Made by a program: the position numbers and the translations under genes. Shown in pieces: positions 35,384 through 43,177 of a stretch of 64,000 nucleotides of DNA. Source of the DNA: Planctomycetota bacterium (GTDB taxonomy: Bacteria; Planctomycetota; Phycisphaerae; Phycisphaerales; Zrk34); NCBI GenBank assembly GCA_016125255.1, contig WGMD01000007.1:124001-188000 (forward strand), written 5' to 3'. Each line of letters opens with the position of its first letter. Position 1 is the stretch's first letter. The notes under the pieces are model-generated. The model did not search any database. It was not told where the DNA came from and saw nothing but the letters and a program-made list of their open reading frames with translations.

Positions 35384-36976
35384 ATGACCGACGACGCGAA
35401 GCCAACCGTACGCACCGCACCGCAGGCGATGGTGCCTGAAGGTTCGATTCGAGAGACGCTCGAATCGATCGTCATCGCCTTCGTGCTGGCGTTCGTGTTC
35501 CGCGCGTTCGTGGTCGAGGCGTTCGTGATTCCGACGGGGTCGATGGCGCCGACGCTGCTGGGCGAGCACATGACGCTCACCTGTCCGCAGTGCGGGTACA
35601 CGTTCACGACCGGCCCGCGCGACTACCGCAGCGCCTCCGAACCGCTGCCGATTCAGGGCGAAGCGCACAACCCGATCATCGCGGCGTGCCCGATGTGCGA
35701 TTTTCCGATTCGTCACGATTCGATGCGCCTCAACGCCGGCGACCGCATTCTCGTGCTCAAGTATCCGTATGCGTTCTTTGAGCCCGATCGCTGGGACGTC
35801 GTGGTGTTCAAAAACCCCGAGAACCCGGACATCAACTACATCAAGCGGCTCGTCGGTTTGCCGGGCGAACAACTGTGGATCGTCAACGGCAATGTGTACA
35901 CGAAGAAGCTCACGCCGGACGGCCGGGTCGATCACGACGAGCATGCCAAGTGGACGATTCAGCGCAAGCCCGAGAAGGTGCAGCGGGCGGTCTGGCAGCC
36001 GGTGTATCACAGCGACTATTACCCGCTCGATGACGGTCAGGGGATGAAACGGGACATCGGTCGCCAATCGCTGGTCTGGTCCGAGCCGTGGCGCGGCACG
36101 GGCGAATCGGAGGCGAGCTGGAAGTTCGACAAGCGCGGTCCGCGCTGGACTTATGACGATTCAGCGGGACGGCCGGGCGTGCTGACGTTCGCATTCGAGC
36201 CGACGACGATGGCCAATTACTACGCCTACAACAGCGTTTCAGGCGAGGGGCCGATCGGCAGTTCGACGTTCGAGGACATGCGTCTGTCGGCCTCGCTTTC
36301 GCCGCGGGGGGCGGGTCTGGCCGCGACGCTGACCTGCTCGACCCACGACACGCTGATGCAGGGTGTGATCGAATCCGATGGCAAAGTCCGCTTGCAGTCC
36401 CGGCTCATCGAAACGCCGGCGGGGCAGGCGCCGACGTGGACCGTGCGGGCGGAAGGCGCGGCGGCTCCTCTGGCCGTCGGTCGCAGCACGCGGGTCGAAC
36501 TCTGGCATGTGGATCAAACGCTCAGTCTTTGGGTGGACGGCAAGCAGGTCGCGCACTGGCAGTATGACGATGTGGACGTGGAGCGGTTGGCGCATACGAG
36601 CATCCCGCGTTACGCTCCGGTCGTCGGCATCGAGGTGCGCGGAGCGCCGGTGGAGCTGCGCTCCGTCGATCTGGACCGCGATCTGTATTACACGCAACAG
36701 GGCATGGGCGCGCTGGCGACGCATGACAACCCCGCCATGATCACCGCCGACCGCTTCTTCTGCCTCGGCGACAACAGCCCCGCGTCCAGCGACGGGCGGC
36801 TCTGGTCCAAGGTCAACGACTGGGTCGCCTACCGCACGGGCGTCCCCGCCGGGTTCGTTCCGCGCGATCTGATGATCGGCCGGGCGTTCTTCGTCTACTT
36901 CCCCGCACCGCATCGCTTTTCCCCCAGCTCGATGCCCCTCGTCCCCAACTTCGGGAAAATGCGGTTTATTCACTAA
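35384..36976 (+). CDS. lepB: Signal peptidase I with zinc-ribbon and LamG-like insertions
   Basis: 530 residues, more than twice a minimal LepB. One N-terminal membrane helix (SIVIAFVLAFVFRAFVVEAFV) precedes catalytic Ser53 in PTGSMAPTLLG. A zinc-ribbon-like insert (CPQCGYTF near 67 and CPMCDF near 105) comes before the Lys154 box (INYIKRLVGLPGE). A large insert of about residues 190-430 looks like a concanavalin/LamG beta sandwich (AYNSVSGEGPIGSSTFEDMRL, VELWHVDQTLSLWVDGKQVA). The last box FFCLGDNSPASSDGR is intact. It cleaves signal peptides at the outer face of the inner membrane. Start at MTDDAKPT chosen over 35363. Confidence 0.93.
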   Translation: MTDDAKPTVRTAPQAMVPEGSIRETLESIVIAFVLAFVFRAFVVEAFVIPTGSMAPTLLGEHMTLTCPQCGYTFTTGPRDYRSASEPLPIQGEAHNPIIAACPMCDFPIRHDSMRLNAGDRILVLKYPYAFFEPDRWDVVVFKNPENPDINYIKRLVGLPGEQLWIVNGNVYTKKLTPDGRVDHDEHAKWTIQRKPEKVQRAVWQPVYHSDYYPLDDGQGMKRDIGRQSLVWSEPWRGTGESEASWKFDKRGPRWTYDDSAGRPGVLTFAFEPTTMANYYAYNSVSGEGPIGSSTFEDMRLSASLSPRGAGLAATLTCSTHDTLMQGVIESDGKVRLQSRLIETPAGQAPTWTVRAEGAAAPLAVGRSTRVELWHVDQTLSLWVDGKQVAHWQYDDVDVERLAHTSIPRYAPVVGIEVRGAPVELRSVDLDRDLYYTQQGMGALATHDNPAMITADRFFCLGDNSPASSDGRLWSKVNDWVAYRTGVPAGFVPRDLMIGRAFFVYFPAPHRFSPSSMPLVPNFGKMRFIH

Positions 36977-36977
36977 A

Positions 36978-37054
36978 TGGCGATATCGTGATGTGGCGAA
37001 GTGGTGATGTGAAACCGCACTTTGCCTTCACATCACCACTTCGCCAAATCGCCA
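36978..37054. repeat. Mirrored word-repeat hairpin (GGCGAAGTGGTGATG units)
   Basis: The 19-bp arms at 36995-37013 and 37027-37045 are perfect reverse complements (GGCGAAGTGGTGATGTGAA on the left) around a 13-base loop. Outside them TGGCGAT (36978-36984) and ATCGCCA (37048-37054) also pair. The words TGGCGA/GTGATGTGG recur in each arm. Fills the gap between lepB and nuoD. Confidence 0.8.
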
Positions 37055-37148
37055 CTTCACCACTTATCCCCCGCCCTTCCCAACCCCCGCCCGCTCCTCT
37101 ATACTGTGCTTTCCGTGAAGAATATCACGATTCGGAGCCGCCCCAGCC

Positions 37149-38429
37149 ATGCCGTATGAATTGCAACCCTTCGACGTGGATGTGGACACCACACCGTACG
37201 TCGACGATTTCAAGAACACCGATGAACGCTGGACCCTGAACTTCGGGCCTCAGCATCCTTCGACGCACACGACGCTCCGCATCGTGCTCCAACTCGACGG
37301 CGAGCGCGTCGTCCGGGCCGTGCCGCACATCGGATATCTGCACTCGGGCTTCGAGAAGCTCGGCGAGAAGCACGACTACAACCAGTACGTGACCGTCACG
37401 GATCGGATGAACTACCTTTCGCCGATCGCCAACAACATCGCATGGCACCACGCCTGCGAGAAGCTTTTCGACATTGATCTGACGCCGCGCTGCAAAGTGC
37501 TGCGGACGATCGTCGCCGAACTCGCCCGCATTCAGGACCACCTGCTCTGCGCCGGCGCGGCCGCGCTGGACCTCGGGGCGTTCACCGCGTTCCTCTATGG
37601 CTTCAACGAACGCGAGAACATCTACGACATCTGCGAATACATCTCCGGCGCCCGGTTCACCACAAGCTGGACCCGCGTCGGCGGTTTGAATCAGGACCTG
37701 CCCGACGAGGCGATCTTCAAAGCCAAGGTCAAGAAGTTCATCACCGAACAGGCCCCGCCGGCGATCGCGGACCTCGAAGGACTGCTCAACAAGAACCGCA
37801 TCTTCGTCGATCGCACCGCCGGCATCGGCACGATCAGCACGGAGGACGCCGTCGCGTGGTCATTGACCGGCCCGGTGGCGCGGGCGGCGGGCGTCAAGCG
37901 CGACCTCCGCAAGGATGAGCCCTACCTCTGCTACGCCGACAACTGGGATGGACAGGGCGCCAAGGCCGTCGACTTCAAAGTGCCCATCATGTACGAAGGC
38001 GATGTCTACTGCCGGTACCGCATCCGCATCGAAGAGATGAAGCAGTCGATCGAAATCATCCGCCAGCTCATCGACAACATCCCCCCCGGCTCCGTCAACG
38101 TCTACGACGACCGCGGCGTGCACATCCCCTCCAAGAGCGAAACCTACGGGTCGATCGAAGGACTCATTCACCACTTCGAATTGATCATGACCAATCGCAA
38201 ATGGAAAGCCCCGATCGCGGAAGTGTACGGGGCGAACGAAACGGCCAACGGCGAGCTGGGCTTCTACCTCGCCGCCGACGGCGGGCCAAGACCCTGGCGC
38301 GCCCGCTGCCGTCCGCCGTCTTTCATCAACTACCAGTCGTTCCCGAAAATGATGGAGGGCCACCTGCTCTCCGACGTCGTCGCGGTGCTCGGATCACTGA
38401 ACGTCATCGCGGCGGAACTCGATCGCTGA
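37149..38429 (+). CDS. nuoD: NADH-quinone oxidoreductase subunit D
   Basis: 426 residues. Starts MPYELQPFDVD; then the NuoD hallmarks LNFGPQHPSTHTTLRIVLQLDGE, HIGYLHSGFEKLGE, VTVTDRMNYLSPI, and ELARIQDHLLCAGAAALDLGAFT. This peripheral-arm subunit lines the quinone site of complex I. It heads a run with nuoE and nuoF. The genes usually flanking it (nuoA-C, G, H onward) are not in view, so the operon is split or continues elsewhere. Confidence 0.96.
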   Translation: MPYELQPFDVDVDTTPYVDDFKNTDERWTLNFGPQHPSTHTTLRIVLQLDGERVVRAVPHIGYLHSGFEKLGEKHDYNQYVTVTDRMNYLSPIANNIAWHHACEKLFDIDLTPRCKVLRTIVAELARIQDHLLCAGAAALDLGAFTAFLYGFNERENIYDICEYISGARFTTSWTRVGGLNQDLPDEAIFKAKVKKFITEQAPPAIADLEGLLNKNRIFVDRTAGIGTISTEDAVAWSLTGPVARAAGVKRDLRKDEPYLCYADNWDGQGAKAVDFKVPIMYEGDVYCRYRIRIEEMKQSIEIIRQLIDNIPPGSVNVYDDRGVHIPSKSETYGSIEGLIHHFELIMTNRKWKAPIAEVYGANETANGELGFYLAADGGPRPWRARCRPPSFINYQSFPKMMEGHLLSDVVAVLGSLNVIAAELDR

Positions 38430-38430
38430 T

Positions 38431-38460
38431 TGTAAAGCCGCGACCGCTGGTCGCGCTCCT
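38431..38460 (+). repeat. Intergenic hairpin repeat, copy 1 (before nuoE)
   Basis: TGTAAAGCCGCGACCGCTGG followed by TCGCGCTCCT; GCGACC(GCT)GGTCGC folds into a 6-bp hairpin with a three-base loop. A near-identical sequence precedes nuoF at 39217-39245. Both end shortly before a start codon. Confidence 0.75.
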
Positions 38461-38475
38461 GCTGGGAAATACACC

Positions 38476-39003
38476 ATGGCTTGGATCGTCAAAGACAGAG
38501 CACACGCCCACGTCGAGCGTCGCGCCGACCCCTACGTCACCGATGCGATCAAAAAGCATTTCGAAAAGGACATCCTCCCGCGCTACGCCACGCGTCAGGC
38601 CGCCACGCTTCCGCTCGCGCATGAGATCCAACACGAGAACGGTTTCATCCCCGAGCAGGCGATCGAGGAGATGGCCGCCTTCCTCGATCTGTCCTTCGCC
38701 GAAGTGCTCGACACGATCAGCTTCTACGAGGAGTTCCACCTCAAGCCCACCGGCAAGTACTACATCCAGATCTGCCGCTCCATCGCCTGCGAACTCTGCG
38801 GCTACAAGCAGCTTTCCAAAAAGGTGCAGGAGAAGCTCGACATCCTGCCCGGCGAAACGACCGACGACGGCAAGTGGACCCTCATGGAACTCGAATGCCT
38901 CGGCGCCTGCGATCACGCCCCGATGGCGCTCATCGACGAAAAACTGCACGGCCCGCTGACCTGGGAAAAACTCGAACAGGTCATCGACAATATGCCCGAC
39001 TGA
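38476..39003 (+). CDS. nuoE: NADH-quinone oxidoreductase subunit E
   Basis: 175 residues. Thioredoxin-like [2Fe-2S] subunit with HEIQHENGFIPEQAIEEMAAFL and the cysteine pairs in CRSIACELCG and CLGACDHAP. It receives electrons beside NuoF in the NADH-oxidising module of complex I. Preceded by a hairpin repeat and followed by a 60-residue ORF. Length and spacing of motifs are normal. Confidence 0.95.
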   Translation: MAWIVKDRAHAHVERRADPYVTDAIKKHFEKDILPRYATRQAATLPLAHEIQHENGFIPEQAIEEMAAFLDLSFAEVLDTISFYEEFHLKPTGKYYIQICRSIACELCGYKQLSKKVQEKLDILPGETTDDGKWTLMELECLGACDHAPMALIDEKLHGPLTWEKLEQVIDNMPD

Positions 39004-39032
39004 TTGCCCCCGCGTGATGCGTAAGATGACTC

Positions 39033-39215
39033 ATGAACTGGTTCACGAACCTCTGTCACAACCTCGGCCTGATGGTGCACAACATCCGTCATCCCGATGA
39101 TCCGTCCAACAAACAGATCGTCCGCAAAAAGACCGAGGAAGCACAGATGGGCAACATGATCCTCCGACGCACCACGATTGACGAGATCGAGTACACCGAC
39201 GACAAACACGATTGA
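39033..39215 (+). CDS. Small hypothetical protein between nuoE and nuoF
   Basis: 60 residues, MNWFTNLCHNLGLMVHNIRHPDD... with a C-terminal acidic tail (IDEIEYTDDKHD). The N-terminal half is mildly hydrophobic and the middle is basic (QIVRKKTEEAQM). No known domain recognised. It sits inside the nuo run with 29 bp before and a hairpin repeat after, so co-expression with complex I genes is likely. Real-gene status rests on position and codon use resembling its neighbours. Confidence 0.55.
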   Translation: MNWFTNLCHNLGLMVHNIRHPDDPSNKQIVRKKTEEAQMGNMILRRTTIDEIEYTDDKHD

Positions 39216-39216
39216 C

Positions 39217-39245
39217 GGTAAAGCCGCGACCGCCGGTCGCGCTCT
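39217..39245 (+). repeat. Intergenic hairpin repeat, copy 2 (before nuoF)
   Basis: GGTAAAGCCGCGACCGCCGG followed by TCGCGCTCT: one base differs from copy 1 in the loop (GCCG versus GCTG). The 6-bp stem is kept. Placement before nuoF mirrors that of copy 1 before nuoE. Confidence 0.75.
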
Positions 39246-39262
39246 TCAGACGGAACTCCACC

Positions 39263-40615
39263 ATGGCCCTTGAACATCCCGTATTGTGCAAACGCATTCC
39301 GACCTGGCCCTGGGGCGATCCCAAGGACCGGCACACCGTCCTGTTTGACGAGTACGTCAGGACCGGCGGATACGAACAGCTTCGCAAAGCGGTGAAGATG
39401 GAGCCCAAGGCGCTGGTCGATCTGGTCAAGTCGTCGGACCTGCGCGGCCGCGGGGGCGCGGGGTTTTCCGCGGGGCTCAAGTGGTCGTTCCTCCCGGCGC
39501 CGGACGGCGAGCCGCGCTATCTGGCGGTCAATGCCGACGAGTCGGAGCCGGGCACGTTCAAAGACCGTCTGCTCATGGAATGTGACCCGCACGGGATGCT
39601 TGAAGGCATCGCCATCGCCTGTCACGCCACGCAGGCCGACACCGCCTACATCTACATCCGCGGCGAATATCACCACGAAGCGCACATCGTCGAGAACGCC
39701 ATCGCCGAGGCCTACGCCAACAACATCTTCGGCGAGAATTCGATCGTCGGAAAAGTGAACGGCCGCCCGCTCCGCTGCTTCCTGCATCGCGGGGCCGGGG
39801 CGTATATCTGCGGCGAGGAAACCGGCCTGCTCGAGTCGCTTGAAGGCAAGCGCGGCTGGCCCCGCATCAAGCCGCCCTTCCCCGCCATCAAAGGCCTCTT
39901 CGGCCGCCCCACCGTCATCAACAATGTCGAAACCCTCGCCATTCTCCCGGCGATTCTCGAAAACGGAGTCGACTGGTTCAAGTCGATCGGCTGCGCGTCG
40001 AAACTCGCGCCCAACGCCCCCGGCAGCTTCGGCCCCAAACTCTTCGGCGTCTCCGGACACGTCAACCGTCCCGGCGTCTACGAAGCCGAACTCGGCATCA
40101 AGATGAGCGAACTCATCGAAAAACACTGCATGGGCATGCGCGGCGGAAAGAAGTTCAAAGCCGCGATCCCCGGCGGCGTCTCCATGGGATTCCTCTCCAC
40201 CGATCAATACGACGCCGAACTCGACTTTGACATCGGACGCCGCTACGGCGTGCTCGGACTCGGAACCGCCGGCGTCATCGTCATGGACGAAGACGTCGAC
40301 ATCGTCACCGCCACGCGCAATATCGTGAGGTTTTTCAGCCACGAATCCTGCGGACAGTGCACCCCCTGCCGCGAGGGCTCCGGCTGGCTCTACCAGATGC
40401 TCTGCCGCATCGAAGCCGGCGAAGGCAAGCTCAAGGACCTGGACATCCTCGACGAAGTCGCCAAGTCCATGGGCGCCATGCCCGGCACCACCATCTGCGG
40501 CCTCGCCGACGGAACCAACTGGGCCGTCAAAACCGCCTTGCAGAAATTCCGCCCCGACTTCGAAGCCAAATGCAAACCCACCCTCGTGCAGGTCGGCGTC
40601 AGCGTCGGGGCGTGA
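39263..40615 (+). CDS. nuoF: NADH-quinone oxidoreductase subunit F
   Basis: 450 residues starting at MALEHPVLCKR. FMN and NADH sites: LRGRGGAGFSAGLKWSF and NADESEPGTFKDR, then YIRGEYHHEAHIVENAI. The N3 [4Fe-4S] ligands are in ESCGQCTPCREGS. It oxidises NADH and passes electrons to NuoE/NuoG. The stop overlaps the GTG start of the following secreted protein gene (GTGA), so the two are joined. The longer start at 39212 lies inside the repeat and is not used. Confidence 0.96.
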   Translation: MALEHPVLCKRIPTWPWGDPKDRHTVLFDEYVRTGGYEQLRKAVKMEPKALVDLVKSSDLRGRGGAGFSAGLKWSFLPAPDGEPRYLAVNADESEPGTFKDRLLMECDPHGMLEGIAIACHATQADTAYIYIRGEYHHEAHIVENAIAEAYANNIFGENSIVGKVNGRPLRCFLHRGAGAYICGEETGLLESLEGKRGWPRIKPPFPAIKGLFGRPTVINNVETLAILPAILENGVDWFKSIGCASKLAPNAPGSFGPKLFGVSGHVNRPGVYEAELGIKMSELIEKHCMGMRGGKKFKAAIPGGVSMGFLSTDQYDAELDFDIGRRYGVLGLGTAGVIVMDEDVDIVTATRNIVRFFSHESCGQCTPCREGSGWLYQMLCRIEAGEGKLKDLDILDEVAKSMGAMPGTTICGLADGTNWAVKTALQKFRPDFEAKCKPTLVQVGVSVGA

Positions 40616-41532
40616 ACGGAGCGGCGCGCTTCGCCGTGCTCACGCTGGCGCTTTTTGCCGGCTCCCTCTGCGCCGCGGCGGACGACTTTCACCCCCGATC
40701 GCTGCTCTTTCTTCTCCAGGCCGACCGCATTTCGCACGACCGCGCCGCCGCCGCGAAGGCGATCGCCGACGCGGGGCGCGACCTCATGGTCATCGACATG
40801 GCCTTCAGCGGCCCGAATCTCTGGACCGCGGACGACCTGCGGACCATGCGGGCGGAACAGCCCCAGCGGCGCATCGTGGCGTACCTGTCGATCGGCGAGG
40901 CGGGCGAATATCGCGATTACTGGCAGCGCCCATGGAAGCACTCCCCGCCCGACTGGCTCTTGAGCCCCAACCCCGACTGGCCCGATGATCATCGCGTCAA
41001 GTACTGGGACCCCCGCTGGCAGGCGATCATCCTCGCCGAACTCGACCGCATCCTCGCGCAGGGATTCGACGGCGTGTACCTGGACATCGTCGACGCCTTC
41101 GAATTCTTCGAGCACGACACGACGACCGACACCTGGATCGATCATCGACCCAACCACGAAACCGCAAACACCTACCGGCAGGACATGATCGCATGGGTGA
41201 AAAAAGTCGCCCAGCACGCCCGCGCGAAAAACCCCGGCTTCCTGATCATCCCCCAGAACGGCGTGCAGCTTCTTGAAGACGCCGACTACGAAAAGCTCAT
41301 CAGCGCCGTCGGCGTCGAAGACCTTTTCACCGATGGCAAAAAACGCCAGCCACCCAAAGATCACACGGACTACCAGTTGAGTTTCCTTCGCCGCACCCAC
41401 AAGCCCGTCATGATCATCGAGTACGCCACGAAGCCGAACCTCCGCCAGATCAGCATCGACGGCGCGAAAGCCGCGGGCTATGTCCTCCTGCTCACCGACC
41501 GCAACCTCACCACGCTCGGCCAGTCGCCTTGA
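40612..41532 (+). CDS. Secreted GH114 / TM1410-like endo-polygalactosaminidase family protein
   Basis: 306 residues from a GTG at 40612 overlapping the nuoF stop. Signal peptide ARFAVLTLALFAGSLCAAA. The (beta/alpha)8 pattern of this family is visible: LMVIDMAFSG, IVAYLSIGEAGEYRDYW, VKYWDPRWQAIILAELDRILAQGFDGVYLDIVDAFEFF and PVMIIEYATKP. Acidic residues in GEAGEYR and LDIVDAFEFF are likely catalytic. Members degrade exopolysaccharides rich in galactosamine. Its linkage to nuoF seems a coincidence of gene order, not function. Confidence 0.85.
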   Translation: MNGAARFAVLTLALFAGSLCAAADDFHPRSLLFLLQADRISHDRAAAAKAIADAGRDLMVIDMAFSGPNLWTADDLRTMRAEQPQRRIVAYLSIGEAGEYRDYWQRPWKHSPPDWLLSPNPDWPDDHRVKYWDPRWQAIILAELDRILAQGFDGVYLDIVDAFEFFEHDTTTDTWIDHRPNHETANTYRQDMIAWVKKVAQHARAKNPGFLIIPQNGVQLLEDADYEKLISAVGVEDLFTDGKKRQPPKDHTDYQLSFLRRTHKPVMIIEYATKPNLRQISIDGAKAAGYVLLLTDRNLTTLGQSP

Positions 41533-41967
41533 TCGCGTCAGCCGCCCGTCACCAACGCACTTCGCCCACGCCACCACGGGCCGACCCGTTCCGGGTCGGT
41601 GCCTTGATCGTCTTGAATGTGTTGATCCGATCCCCGACCCCGAAGGGGTCGGCTATATCCGCCGCATCATCCCATTTCACTTGCGTCGTGACCCTGAACG
41701 TCAGGAAGCTGAAACGGAACATGACCCACACCCCGCGCACCTCCCCCGCCGCATCCCGCACCACCACATACACCGGACAATCCTGCCGCGACCGCCTCCG
41801 AAACGGACACCGCGACAACGCCGTGGACCTACGCGAGCCGCCACTCGGATGCGACACATGGGCCGACGCCGCTTCGCCAGGCCGAATGGATACGTGGAAT
41901 GAACGGTTCAGCGAAGTAGGGTGGGTCAAGCGCAGCGGACCCGCCACGCGAGGCGTAGAATGATTCG
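41533..41967. repeat. Palindrome-rich intergenic region left of the REP transposase
   Basis: No convincing gene in 41533-41967. Two related hairpins stand out: 41581-41599 (CCGACCC/GGGTCGG, loop GTTCC) and 41634-41652 (CCGACCCC/GGGGTCGG, loop GAA), sharing the CCGACCC core 53 bp apart. The left REP arm lies at 41916-41949. ORFs here are arginine- or serine-rich and resemble nothing known. The stretch looks like accumulated repeat elements. Confidence 0.6.
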
Positions 41968-42584
41968 ATGCCCGAATATCGTCGTTGGCGACAGGTCGGC
42001 GGAACTTACTTTTTCACCGTCAATCTCAAAGATCGACGCAAGCGATGGCTCGTCGAGCAGATCAAACATCTCCGCCGCGCGTTCGCAGCGGTGCGGGAAG
42101 CGCGGCCGTTTGAGATTGACGCGGCCGTGGTGCTGCCGGAGCATCTGCACATGATCTGGACGTTACCCGCCGGAGACGACGACTTTTCAACGCGCTGGCG
42201 TCTCATCAAGGCGCGCTTCGCACGGCGCATCGGCCGCGCATCGCATCGCCGCCCGAGCCAGATCGCCAAAAATGAAAGCGGCGTGTGGCAGCGACGGTTT
42301 TATGAGCATCTCATTCGTGATGACGACGATTTCGCAGCCCACGTCGATTACATTCATTACAACCCGGTCAAGCACGGGCATGTGAGTCGCCCGATCGATT
42401 GGCCGTATTCGTCGCTGCATCTGTTCGTCCGCCGCGGGATCTTCGATGCGGATTGGGGCACGAGTGGGATTGAAACAAAATTGGAGGTTGAATAATTCAT
42501 GGAACGCCGCGCGAATGTCACCGCTCAAACTTTGGATATGGGTCCGTCATGCGTGGTGGGTCCGCTGCGCTTGACCCACCCTAC
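41916..42584 (+). mobile_element. REP element pair with RAYT transposase (REPtron)
   Basis: Inverted arms 41916-41949 and 42551-42584 match at 33 of 34 positions; each begins GTAGGGTGGGTCAAGCGCAG on its outer side and can itself fold (GGTGGGTC pairing with GACCC(A/G)CC). They enclose a single transposase gene of the REP-associated tyrosine type. Its ends show no target-site duplication that I can identify. A region with different base composition starts right after the right arm. Confidence 0.8.
41968..42495 (+). CDS. REP-associated tyrosine transposase (RAYT, IS200/Y1 type)
   Basis: 175 residues. Typical RAYT features: TYFFTVNLKDRR at the N-terminus, the HUH metal site in VVLPEHLHMIWTLP, and the catalytic tyrosine region DDFAAHVDYIHYNPVKHGHV near the end with WQRRFYEHLIRDD before it. 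It would nick and move REP hairpins at the flanks. It is intact and full length, so the element may still be active. The gene starts 18 bp after the left arm. Confidence 0.9.
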   Translation: MPEYRRWRQVGGTYFFTVNLKDRRKRWLVEQIKHLRRAFAAVREARPFEIDAAVVLPEHLHMIWTLPAGDDDFSTRWRLIKARFARRIGRASHRRPSQIAKNESGVWQRRFYEHLIRDDDDFAAHVDYIHYNPVKHGHVSRPIDWPYSSLHLFVRRGIFDADWGTSGIETKLEVE

Positions 42585-42605
42585 CTCGCTCACATATCCA
42601 AAGAA

Positions 42606-43160
42606 ATGCTAGACAAGAAGATATTCGATATGAGTGTTGCTCATGGCCTAATAACGAAAGAAGGTGCAGCACTAATAGGTAGAAAAGCATTGAAGACATG
42701 GCCAGGACGCTCAAAATATTATTATGAAATTAGGGAGACTTTTGGAGGTTCTTGGGGACGGGTACGCATTATTGACAAACCCATCATAAAGGGTGGAAAG
42801 ATGTTCATGAAAGTATTGGTGCCCGGACTAGGTATATTAGCTCTTACGGCCAATGTTCAAGCAGATGGTGTAGTATTAGGGACCATAAATACAATGTTGC
42901 CTGTAGATACACATACGGTGGATGAACTTCGGCAAGTAGTAAGCGATGCATATGATCGACGTTGGGAGGCAGGTAGAAATAATCTTGTGAATCGAGCAAT
43001 CAAGTCAGCAGGTGGAATGGATGACGAAATGCGCAGAATCTATGGACACTCGCACGGAGATAAGATCGATCCACCTACGCACACCAAGTCGCCGAGTGGC
43101 TCAACCCACGAACATGAAACGTTGTATCAGTGGCTTTGGAGTCTATTGGGCATACATTGA
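42606..43160 (+). CDS. Unknown protein in AT-rich island (possible toxin C-terminal region)
   Basis: 184 residues from the first ATG after the REP arm; an in-frame ATG at 42549 lies inside the arm. Base composition is clearly more AT-rich than the flanks. It begins MLDKKIFDMSVAHG, with KALKTWPGRSKYYYEIRETFGGSWGRVRI, a hydrophobic stretch (MKVLVPGLGILALTANV) and a histidine-rich C-terminus (YGHSHGDKIDPP, STHEHETLYQW). I know no family for it. The adjacent DUF1963 and Rhs fragments suggest it could be the tail of a polymorphic toxin whose N-terminal core was lost when the REP element arrived; this is inference. Confidence 0.5.
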   Translation: MLDKKIFDMSVAHGLITKEGAALIGRKALKTWPGRSKYYYEIRETFGGSWGRVRIIDKPIIKGGKMFMKVLVPGLGILALTANVQADGVVLGTINTMLPVDTHTVDELRQVVSDAYDRRWEAGRNNLVNRAIKSAGGMDDEMRRIYGHSHGDKIDPPTHTKSPSGSTHEHETLYQWLWSLLGIH

Positions 43161-43177
43161 GATGCAATCGGTGCAAT

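Noticed and set aside
41549-41947. 132-codon minus-strand frame left of the REP transposase
   Set aside because: Crosses both CCGACCC hairpins and the REP arm; composition looks like translated repeat DNA.
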